This document shows, piece after piece, positions 13,120-25,100 of a stretch of DNA of 64,000 nucleotides. A program made the translations under genes and the position numbers. The notes beneath the pieces are model-generated. The model saw only the letters and a program-made list of their open reading frames with translations, made no database searches and was not told where the DNA came from. The DNA is taken from assembly GCA_914767715.1 (NCBI GenBank), contig OU612073.1:25484001-25548000 (forward strand). The letters are read 5' to 3'. Within the stretch, counting starts at the first letter, position 1. The number at the start of each line of letters is the position of its first letter. The stretch comes from Membranipora membranacea. Its lineage: Eukaryota; Bryozoa; Gymnolaemata; Cheilostomatida; Membraniporidae.

Positions 13120-16100
13120 CTGTAAAAAATAAGTCATTACCCTGAAAAAGTAAGTCATTACCCTGTAAAAAGTAAGTCATTACCCTGTAAAAAGTAAGTC
13201 ATTACCCTGTAAAAAGTAAGTCATTACCATGTAAAAAGTAAGTCATTACCCTGTAAAAGGTAAGTCATTACCCTGTAAAAGGTAAGTCATTACCCTGTAA
13301 AAAGTAAGTCATTACCCTGTAAAAGGTAAGTCATTACCCTGTAAAAAGTAAGTCATTACCCTGTAAAAAGTAAGTCATTACCCTGTAAAAGGTAAGTCAT
13401 TACCCTGTAAAAAGTAAGTCATTACCCTGTAAAAAGTAAGTCATTACCCTGTAAAAGGTAAGTCATTACCCTGTAAAAAGTAAGTCATTACCCTGTAAAA
13501 AGTAAGTCATTACCCTGTAAAAAGTAAGTCATTACCCTGTAAAAGGTAAGTCATTACCCTGTAAAAAGTAAGTCATTACCCTGTAAAAGGTAAGTCATTA
13601 CCCTGTAAAAAGTAAGTCGTTACCCTGTAAAAAGTAAGTCATTACCCTGTAAAAAGTAAGTCATTACCATGTTAAAAGTAAGTCATTACCCTGTAAAAGG
13701 TAAGTCATTACCCTGTAAAAGGTAAGTCATTACCCTGTAAAAAGTAAGTCATTACCCTGTAAAATGTAAGTCATTTCCCTGTAAAAAGTAAGTCATTACC
13801 CTGTAAAAAGTAAGTCATTACCCTGTAAAAGGTAAGTCATTACCCTGTAAAAAGTAAGTCATTACCCTGTAAAAAGTAAGTCATTACCCTGTAAAAGGTA
13901 AGTCATTACCCTGTAAAAAGTAAGTCATTACCCTGTAAAAGGTAAGTCATTACCCTGTAAAAGGTAAGTCATTACCCTGTAAAAAGTAAGTCATTACCAT
14001 GCCAAAAATAAGTCAGGAGAAACTCAACAACAACAAGATTATATCAGAGAAGCACAGATATAGTATGATTCTGTAGCTTGAGTTTGGAGTTGCTGCCCTT
14101 TGTCTAACTTGAAGAGGGGGAAGCAACTCTAGATGTAAACACACCTGATTGGTATGTAAATCACTTTCTTTCTCATGCAGTCAATAGCCTGCCTAATTAA
14201 TTAAACTGGACCATAATTTTTTTAACTATGATTGAAAAACCGCGTCAGCAACTTATACAAGTTCAGAACCAATCTAGCAATCAATCAATCTAATATTATG
14301 CTGTATAAAATGTACATACAGCATATTATATATCAAGTTACGAAGCAGAAGCAAACCAAGCAAACCTTACATAACTTTATCATAACTATTGTCAGACTAT
14401 AACAAACATGCACTGATCTTTTTGTAGTCCTCAACTCAATAGTGTGTATTCCGGTAAGGATTTAATTTAGGCTACGATTTTGGTGCGACCGATTATGCGG
14501 TATTGATATACTTGTCATCTCAACAGAGGAAAGATAAATAAATCAGTGAATCTGTTATCTTATTCTCACCTGTATATCTATGTTGATGACTTGTTGTTTC
14601 TGTCCCGAGCTAACGTAGGAGACGTCCTGTTGTCTGGTGATATCTCTACACACCGGACATTTAATATTACGTCTCACATTTATAAACATAGTCATGTTGT
14701 TAGAGCTCATCACTTGTGTACAATCTGTGAAATAATATAACACATCGATCATCCACCTTGTAATATTATCACCATAATGTATCAACAAAATATATAAATT
14801 TAATATATCACTATAATATATAACTTTATTATATATCACTATAGTACATAACTCTAATATATCACTATAATATATCACTATTGAATACATGGGCGTATAT
14901 TACCACTCACGACTCACGACAAGTCGTGGGTTCAATTAGAATTAAAAAAAAAAATAATTAAATTTTTTTTTTTGGATTTTCATCCTTAAAACATCTTCTA
15001 AGGGTAGTTTTTCATGCTCTTTCCATAAAAACACCCATTTCTGGGTATAAATTGGATTTAATGGGTGAAAAACCATAAAAATGTCAAATATTGTGAATAA
15101 GTGAGCGAAATTTTCGCGCGCGAGTTGTGTCTGTGGTGAAAAGTGGTGGGTCAGATTTTTCGGAATATACGCCCATGATTGAATATAATATATTCAATAG
15201 TGATATATTATAGTGATATATTATAGTGATATATTATTATTATTTGTAATATAAATTATATTGACACATCATAACATACATGCCGATAACTGGCAACAGC
15301 TTGAGTCACAATTTCCGATTCTTGTGTAAAACAAAAAGTTCCACCAGCAAGGTGTCTAAAATACTCAAAATATTGCCTCCAAAGCCTGATCAGAAATTAG
15401 AGCTAGAGCTAGAGATTAGAGCTAGACTGTTACAAAATTATAATTACGCAATCTTTATGCATGAAGAGACATATTCAGATGGTTACCACATTGAACTCAG
15501 TTATGGAACTGCGTCCAGCCCTATCTGCTACTGGCCTCCTATACAGATTGAGTGACAGCACTATGTGAACTCCCTGACAACATACCCCCCCCCCACATCC
15601 CACCAGCCTGACAACTCACCTATACAGAATGAGTGACAGCACTTTAATACAGCCCAGCTATGACCGAGTACTCCCTGACATATAGGGCATATCTCTATAT
15701 TACCAAGCTCTGCATCTAACTCCTGTAAGTATGAGGTGTAAGTATGAGGTGTAAGTATGAGGTGTAAGTATAGGAGATGAGTTGTATTTTATGAAGAGTT
15801 CAGTCCACAAAATATAAACAAGATAAACAAACACAGACAGGATTTAGGGTATACTGTACAGGTTACGCCTACAGGTAAGCTAGGCCTACAGGTGAGCTAG
15901 GCTTACAGGTGAGCTAGGCCTACAGGTGAGCTAGGCCTACAGGTGAGCTAGGCCTACAGGTGAGCTAGGCCTACAGGTGAGCTAGGCCTACAGGTGAGCT
16001 AGGCCTACAGGTGAGCTAGGCTTACAGGTGAGCTAGGCCTACAGGTGAGCTAGGCCTACAGGTGAGCTAGGCCTACAGGTGAGCTAGGCCTACAGGTGAG

Positions 16101-19100
16101 CTAGGCCTACAGGTGAGCTAGGCCTACAGGTGAGCTAGGCTTACAGGTGAGCTAGGCCTACAGGTGAGCTAGGCTTACAGTTGAGCTAGGCCTACAGGTG
16201 AGCTAGGCTTACAGTTGAGCTAGGCCTACACGTGAGCTAGGCTTGCCTGGCTGGCTCCTCTGCCTACCAGATATAGACAAAACAACACAATAAAGACATT
16301 ATTTCTGAGACAAATATTAGGTTCTATCTAGTCAGGGAGGTACAGAGAACTCCTTGATCTAGTCAATCAGACTTATAACTTACCCTCGAACCGATGTTCT
16401 TAAGATAATTGAGCTGTCTTAGAGCACCTCTCAGATTGGCCTCCCCCACTGCCTGATCGTTTATCTACAGAGGAAATCAACACATGTATGAACATCACCC
16501 ACATGTTTTCACAAAATGTTTAAGGGTCCAAATTCTACGCAAGTATTGATTGTTGGAATGAAAGTCAAATAATTTACTGTGATATTACCAGGAACTTGGT
16601 TGCTGGGTTGACAAATTTGGAACACAATTACTATCGTGTGCACCACAATATACTACATATAAATACCTGTTTCTGATAGAGATCGTCGACCTGATGAGGA
16701 TGTATTATATGATAGGAGACTAGACTACTATATATACCTGTTTCTGGTAGAGATCGTCGACCTGATGAGGATGTATTATATGATAGGAGACTAGACTACT
16801 ATATATACCTGTTTCTGATAGAGATCGTCGACCTGATGAGGATGTATTATATGATAGGAGACTAGACTACTATATATACCTGTTTCTGATAGAGATGGTC
16901 GACCTGATGAGGATGTATTATATGATAGGAGACTAGACTACTATATATACCTGTTTCTGGTAGAGATCGTCGACCTGATGAGGATGTATTATATGATTTA
17001 CTCCTGCTGGTACCTCTTCCCAGTCATATTTAACTCTGAATCTGAGAGCCGCCATCTTCAGCTCATCTATTAGAGCTATTCTCTCTCTTAATCTCTGCCA
17101 CAATGCTCGCATGCCCTACATACAAGTAACCATAACATATCAAGAAACACTTGTTGCGCAAATCTCTATCTAAATGAACCACAAGGCTCAATGGCAACAT
17201 ATGAGTTGTTTGAAAATTTGTAAAAATATGACAACTGACGATTGAACAATTTTCCCTAGTTCAAGTTGCTCTCCTCCACTTCAAAAAGAGGTAACCGACA
17301 AAGAAATGATTTGTTCTGTTGTGAAATAAAACTCAAAAATCGTTCACACCTTGAACTGTTTCTTCATGTCATCGAGTACGTTGAAATGAGACTCGGCGAG
17401 TTTACAGTAACTTCTCAGGTCCTCAGTATTCTCTCTATACTCCTCAAGTATCTCCTTTTTGCTCGATAAGTGACTGGTGACACCAGGAGTAGATCTCCTC
17501 GAGTCAGTACACTCAGACTTAGCAGTACTCACAGAGACTTGAGACTTAGGAGTACTCACAGAGACTTGAGACTTAGCAGTACTCACAGAGACCTGAGAGA
17601 TACTTTTGAGCACTTTCGGTGTTCTCTGGGGATGACTTATGGCGTATTTAGCAGAAGTTTGTGATACAATTTGCACATCTTGTTCCTGAGTATGAGACTC
17701 GACCACTGATAACTCAGAGGGAGAGCTAGAAGAGACAGCAGAGGCAGACTGAGTGAGCTGGGAGTCGTCAGTGAGGTTCCTCTCACATTTACTAGGTGGG
17801 GAGAGCACTGAGACAGGCTGAGCAGCTGACACATCACTGACAGGTGCTGACACATCTATGACAGGTGCTAACACATCCCTGACAGGTGCTGGTGTATTAG
17901 AAGCTCCTGTGGTTATGACAGCGGGTGTTATCGGCGAGCTAAGCTCTGATTCAGATGGAGATACATCACTAACCACAGAGGCTGGACTGACAAGCTGAGC
18001 GCTGGGAGCAGTGACACTGGGAGCAGTGACACTGGGAGCACTGACACTGGGAGCAGTGACACTGGGAGCAGTGACACTGGGAGCAGTGACACTGGGAGCA
18101 CTGACACTGGGAGCAGTGACACTGGGAGCACTGACACTGGGAGCACTGACACTGGGAGCACTGACACAGGAGGGTGGTCTGGACAGTCGGTCTGCCTGCT
18201 GTTCTGCCTGCTGTTCTTTGCGCTGCTCTGTAACTAATGAGGGACCAGCTTCACTCTCCACATAATCGTCATCAGCTCCATCTACCTGAGATAACTCCAT
18301 AGTGACAGTGTTATGTACTTCTGATCCTGATTTAGCCTCAGATCTTGCTTGGTGAGCTCTTAATGTGGTAGAAGAGCTCCTTATTGCCCCGTCATACTCT
18401 GCTTCTTCACCAATCATTGTTAGATCCTTTAGCCGATATAGTCCCCCCTGATCGGTGATCTCCGCAGGTATTTGAGCTTTGATCTCAGCCTGCCTGCGAC
18501 GATTTGATAACTCAGACTTGAGGTAATTATATAGAGATCTGAGAGCGTTCTCAGTAAGTGAGTTAGCCCAAGTTCCCTTACGCTGCTCATCACCTGCATC
18601 ATCAAAATACCTTCAAATATAACATACACAAACCAGTGTAAGTTTTATACACAAGGTAAATGTATATTTATTATACAAAATCACATCGAAGACTAAACCA
18701 GACTATACTACTTTCAGGTGCAAACAGTAGGGCGATTATATGAGTACATGGCTCATTCAGATAGCCTTTACAGTGATCACATTGATAGTGTGAGAGTCCA
18801 CTGCATTAAATCGCATCGAAATCAGATATATGCTCATATATGCTTGTTAGATCAAGTCACGTACGATCCATTTTGCCTGCATTTGGAGTTGCCCCTTTCC
18901 AGTCACAAGCTCAACAGTAGAATGGGAACAACCGGACTGCGAGCCAAATGGATCCATCATGATCTACATACTCATCTTGTTATGTGCACACAATGATGAT
19001 GGCCAATTAGACAGACAGTTTACCTATCACCACGATTTTTCTCTAGGGCTATATATTTTGCAGCACCGCATAAAAAACACCCTTCACACAGCCGTGAGTG

Positions 19101-22100
19101 ATTTACCACAACTTTATAAGTAAGTATAACAACACAAACCTCTCAGCAAAATCAAATAGACAATATTCGTCTTCCTTCAGTAATGTCTCAGTATCACAGA
19201 ACTGACATTTCTTTACTCTCTGAGCTCGAGGAGTGTCGGGTCTGAGACAGCAACTTACCACCTCACTAACAAACTCATCATCTGTACCTGTCATGTAGAG
19301 ATAGATGTGAGTGTATTAATTAATCCTTAATCCTACAGGAGATGCAGCTTCTCTTGTAATACTTACTGACACTGCTAACATTCCGAGCTCTGTGAGTAAA
19401 TATTGACATCTATTTCTAGTTTAAGAAGTTGATCAGTCTATCAAGTCTTTCAGGTTCTTACATGTTAACTTACTAGACTAATAAATAATAAATTATGATT
19501 CTAACTGATTGATTCCATTATGTGACACTAATCTTAGTTCTGACATGCTAGATCAGATACAGCGCAGAAACCATGAATATATTACAGCAAAAATCATAGA
19601 AGTCGAAGCGTTGTACGTTGGCATTCAGACGTAAAAAGTGGTATTGACATTTTGAATAATTTCCCAATCAGCAAAATTGCAATATTTTTTTCATAATAAG
19701 GGAGAAGATCTGCAGCTGTAATTAAAACAGAAGGTAACTAGTGTAACTAATAACTGGTGTTCTATGACTGCAGCTGTACCTTTATCTATAAGATTGTGTA
19801 TAGCACTGACAGCAGTTTTATGTCTTGTCAGTATTTTCTCCCAGTCAGCGAGTAGTTTATAACTCAGAGTACGAGCTGACTTCACACTGTAAAATATCAC
19901 ACCACCTTATAATAGGAAGGTAAACCCTGGTGGAGGAGGCAACTACAAATACTTCTAGAATAAAGCACTGATTATAGTTCAATTTGAAAGTTTATTAACT
20001 TTGTTACTCCATGTAAATATTGATAACAATACAAGAGAAGAGAAATCGATTGCCTCTGAGTTTAAAATATTAGAAATATACGATAACCCGGGTGGGGTAC
20101 CTGAGGGCGGGGTACCTGAGGGCGGGGTACCTGAGGGTGGGGTACCTGAGGGTGGGGTACCCGAGGTTGGGGTAGCTGAGGGTGGTGTACCTGAGGGCGG
20201 GGTACCTGAGGGTGGGGTACCCGAGGTTGGGGTAGCTGAGGGTGGTGTACCTGAGGGCGGGGTACCTGAGGGCGGGGTACCTGAGGGCGGGGTACCTGAG
20301 GGCGGGGTACCTGAGGGCGGGGTACCTGAAGGCGGGGTACCTGAAGGCGGGGTACCTGAGGGTGGGGTACCTGAGGGTGGGGTACCTGAGGGTGGGGTAC
20401 CTGAGGGTGGGGTACCCGAGGTTGGGGTAGCTGAGGGTGGTGTACCTGAGGGCGGGGTACCTGAGGGCGGGGTACCTCAGGGCGGGGTTACCTCAGGGCG
20501 GGGTACCTGAGGGCGGGGTACCTGAAGGCGGGGTACCTGAGGGCGGGGTACCTGAGGGTGGGGTACCTGAGGGTGGGGTACCTGAGGGTGGGGTACCCGA
20601 GGTTGGGGTAGCTGAGGGTGGTGTACCTGAGGGCGGGGTACCTGAGGGTGGGGTACCCGAGGTTGGGGTAGCTGAGGGTGGTGTACCTGAGGGCGGGGTA
20701 CCTGAGGGCGGGGTACCTGAGGGTGGTGTACCTGAGGGCGGGGTACCTGAGGGCGGGGTACCTGAGGGCGGGGTACCTGAGGGCGGGGTACCTGAGGGCG
20801 GGGGTACCTAAAGGCGGGGTACCTGAGGGCGGGGTACCTGAGGGCGGGGTACCTGAGGGCAGTGTACCTGAGGGTGGGGTACCTGAGGGTGGGGTACCCG
20901 AGGTTGGGGTAGCTGAGGGTGGTGTACCTGAGGGCGGGGTACCTGAGGGTGGGGTACCCGAGGTTGGGGTAGCTGAGGGTGGGGTACCTGTGGGGGGGGT
21001 ACCTGAGGGCGGGGTACCTGAGGGTGGTGTACCTGAGGGCGGGGTACCTGAGGGCGGGGTACCTGAGGGCGGGGTACCTGAGGGCGGGGTACCTGAGGGC
21101 GGGGTACCTAAAGGCGGGGTACCTGAGGGCGGGGTACCTGAGGGCGGGGTACCTGAGGGCAGTGTACCTGAGGGTGGGGTACCTGAGGGTGGGGTACCCG
21201 AGGTTGGGGTAGCTGAGGGTGGTGTACCTGAGGGCGGGGTACCTGAGGGTGGGGTACCCGAGGTTGGGGTAGCTGAGGGTGGTGTACCTGAGGGCGGGGT
21301 ACCTGAGGGCGGGGTACCTGAGGGCGGGGTACCTGAGGGTACCTGAGGGCGGGGTACCTGAGGGCAGTGTACCTGAGGGTGGGGTACCTGAGGGTGGGGT
21401 ACCTGAGGGTGGGGTACCTGAGGGTGGGTACAGGGGATGTCCACATCGCGTGTAGAATACAACAATAAGTTTACTGGAAATGAAATCAGTCAGAAGGTGT
21501 CTTGAGAAAAACTTTCAATTGGTCTCCACTAACTTTTACCAGCACCTCTATGAGCTCACACAGTGTGATGCGTTCTCTGTCATCTCAATCTCACATTCAT
21601 GATATATCTCTTTATGTAACCATATATGTATACACATATGTATACATATATGTATACATATATGTATACATATATGTATACATATATGTATACATATATG
21701 TATACACATATGTATACATATATGTACACAAATCCAACAGTTAGCTCATATACACATCCAACAGTTAGCTCATATTCACATTCACACAGGTACATCTCCC
21801 CCTATGCACTGTTTCTATGTATATACACACCTAGTATAAGACACAGAGTTATTGAGAGCTCCCACTGATCTGTGTACATGATCCAGTAGATGGCTTTTAT
21901 CCTGTCCGGGTTTGTATATAGTAGTTATATCACCTTCTAATATATCTATCCACCATAGCTGTGACATATAATCATCTCTATCACTGTCCTTAGTCGACTC
22001 ATTCTACAAACAGACAGACATGTCAGTATACGTCTCATCTGTCAATCATAGGTAAAGTAACTCTTTGTAACCACACTGATTGTTAGTCTCACAAAACAAT

Positions 22101-25100
22101 TTACGATTTTGGGGCCCTACAGCGGTGGTGAGTGGGAGGTGGTCCGTGGTATATCTGGTGTTAGCTCGATTGTGTACCAGGTAGAGGTAGAGGTTTTATT
22201 GTCAGACCTTACATTAAGTCTAATACAGTGTAAGCTGGTTGATTCAAACTTTATAATTCGAAACTCCTGTTAATCCAGACAAGGAAAATTAGTCCCTTCA
22301 GCCAGATCTTAATGCATTCTAATGTAACTTAATTCAAACTCTGCTTAATTAGAACACATTTTTGTGGTCCCCAGAGGTTTGAATTAAGTGAACTGCACTG
22401 TATGTGTACACACCTTACAGATGGGCTGGGCAGCCACCTTAGACTGATATTTGTAGAAGCTCTCAGCTGACGATGTGACTTGTACAGAAGATTTAGAAAT
22501 ATATTTATCTGTAAGCTCTCTCTCATCACGAGATAATCTATCTGTGCTTATATTACTCAGCTGGTCAGCCTGCTCGGGGGGAGATAACTCAGGAGGAGAT
22601 AACTCGATCATCTGTATCAAATCTCTACCAAACAGAGGAAGGAGGTTAGGAGGATAGAAAGAATGTAAAACACTGAATATTCTAGATTTCATTGATTCAT
22701 TTGCAACTGCAAAGTAGGATAAATATTTATATTTTAAGATGCCCGCTTACATGTCACTGGGATTGGGGTAGATCAAGGCAAAAGAGCCCTTCGGCGTGTC
22801 AGTAGAGGGGAAGCAATTCCAATGCAGGCAAAATGGATCAAACTTGATCTAGATTGGGGTAGATCACATTACACCAGGATTCTAAAAGTTTGTTCACAAA
22901 GAAGAAGAACTTACTTCAGATTATGGTTAGCGTGTATAAGACTAACCTCAGATTATGGTTAGCGTGTATAACTTACTTCAGATTACGGTTAGTGTGTATA
23001 ACTTACTTCAGATTATGGTTAGCGTGTATAACTTACTTCAGATTATGGTTAGCATGTATAACTTACTTCAGATTATGGTTAGCGTGTATAACTTACTTCA
23101 GATTATGGTTAGCGTGTATAACTTACTTCAGATTATGGTTAGCGTGTATAACTTACCTCAGATTATGGTTAGCGTGTATAAGACTTACCTCAGATTATGG
23201 TTAGCGTGTATAACTTACTTCAGATTATGGTTAGCGTGTATAACTTACTTCAGATTATGGTTAGCGTGTATAACTTACTTCAGATTATGGTTAGCGTGTA
23301 TAACTTACTTCAGATTATGGTTAGCGTGTATAACTTACTTCAGATTATGGTTAGCGTGTATAAGCTGTAGACTATCAGTATTTAATCCCTCATATTTATC
23401 ATTAGCTGGCTGCAGTACCTCTAGATATAACGATCTGGCCTCACTCAGCTAGAAGGAGAGAAGACAAATATCACACGAGGAGGCGAGATACACTAACTAA
23501 AGGTAAAGAGACAGCTGTTCGGCTGAGGGAGACTGAATAGACGGTTAAACTTGGGGGCTAAATAAAGATGGCATCTTCTTCTTCTCCAGTACAACAGGGA
23601 AAAAGAAAGGGTGATGTTGTTTGTTGATTGAGTCTAATGAATGTGGGTGAAGTAATTAGGCCAATGTTTAGCTGAAGGGCCGCAGGTAATTCTACTGCAT
23701 ATGTGATATGCATTTTATATTTATATGTCGGACACATACCTGACTCTCTATGATATAATACACACACATATATATATATATATATATGAGGGACACACAC
23801 CTGACCCCTGATGATATGACAGGCTGCCTGACCGTTTAGCGCTGCCGTCACGGTCCGGTGATGATCCACACACTCCAGGCGTACTTTATTAGTCATCCTC
23901 TCCAGTAACTCATCCATAGTCAGAGTCATAGCAGCCTGATTACCACGCGATCCCTGGGCACGTTCTCCGGCTGCCTGATTACCACGAGATTTAGAGACGA
24001 CTCGTTCTCCAGCCACTTCAGGATGACAGCAGGCTTGTCTCATACTCAGGAAGGAGTTCAGCACCTAAACATTCCAGAGGTACATAATAATTACCTTATA
24101 TTGGTAGACTGTCTAAGAGGAAGTATTCCCAAAGCGGATTAGTGTGTGATTAAATAGATTATTCCTGGGCTGATGTACATACATCATAGTTTAGCTTTAT
24201 CAGTATTCAAATGCATAACGTAACCATTGTACTGGAAGACGAAAACTTACTGCAGCTAAGCTGTATTTAGGCAGAGAGTCTAGACGCACACTTTTGTTTC
24301 TAAATTTGTGCAGAACCCTCATACACTGATCTCTACATCTGGGATATTTACGTCTGTAGAAAATTTCCTCTACTGGACAGAACATGACGTCATGCATCAC
24401 CTCAGTTTGGGGAGGCAACTTCAACTGTCAACAAAATCTCTCAAATTATAAAAGGAATTACATATACAATGTAATACAGAAGCTCTTCTCAATATATTAA
24501 ACCAAAGCTCTCATTAGATACAAGCTCATTACTTAGACCAGTGACTTCAAGTGCATCCAACAGAACACTACATTACCCCCCCCCCCCCCCGTCTCGTCGG
24601 GATAACTCACACAGAGGATCTCTCACAGGTTATCACAACTATAAACTATCATGAGTTAAGGTCCGAATTATAAATTATACCGACCTGATCTTTAACATCA
24701 GCCTTACAATTCCTCCACATGACGTGACGTAATACTGTATATAGATTAGTACTCAGGTCAAAACAGTAGGGCCTGTATAATACACTGTCCCATACCTACA
24801 ATACAATAAGGCCTATATAATACACTGTCCCATACCTACAATACAATAAGGCCTATATAATACACTGTCCCATACCTACAATACAATAAGGCCTGTATAA
24901 TACACTGTCCCATACCTACAATACAATAAGGTCTGTATAATACACTGTCCCATACCTACAATACAATAAGGCCTGTATAATACACTGTCCCATACCTACA
25001 ATACAATAAGGCCTGTATAATACACTGTCCCATACCTACAATACAATAAGGTCTGTATAATACACTGTCCCATACCTACAATACAATAAGGTCTGTATAA

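Noticed and set aside
17928-18265. Alternative frames ([18 protein letters not shown]) across the 15-bp repeat in SHPRH exon 22
   Set aside because: Only the frame giving SAPSVTAP is continuous with family sequence at both exon ends and with splice phases.
18718-18996. Plus-strand 92-codon frame in a SHPRH intron
   Set aside because: Overlaps a dispersed non-coding repeat; no recognisable domain or splice support.
20001-21465. Long open frames ([10 protein letters not shown] on plus, [10 protein letters not shown] on minus) suggesting a repetitive protein
   Set aside because: The 15-bp period is a multiple of three, so several frames on both strands are open at once. There is no codon bias or non-repeat flank that continues as protein, and the array lies in a SHPRH intron.
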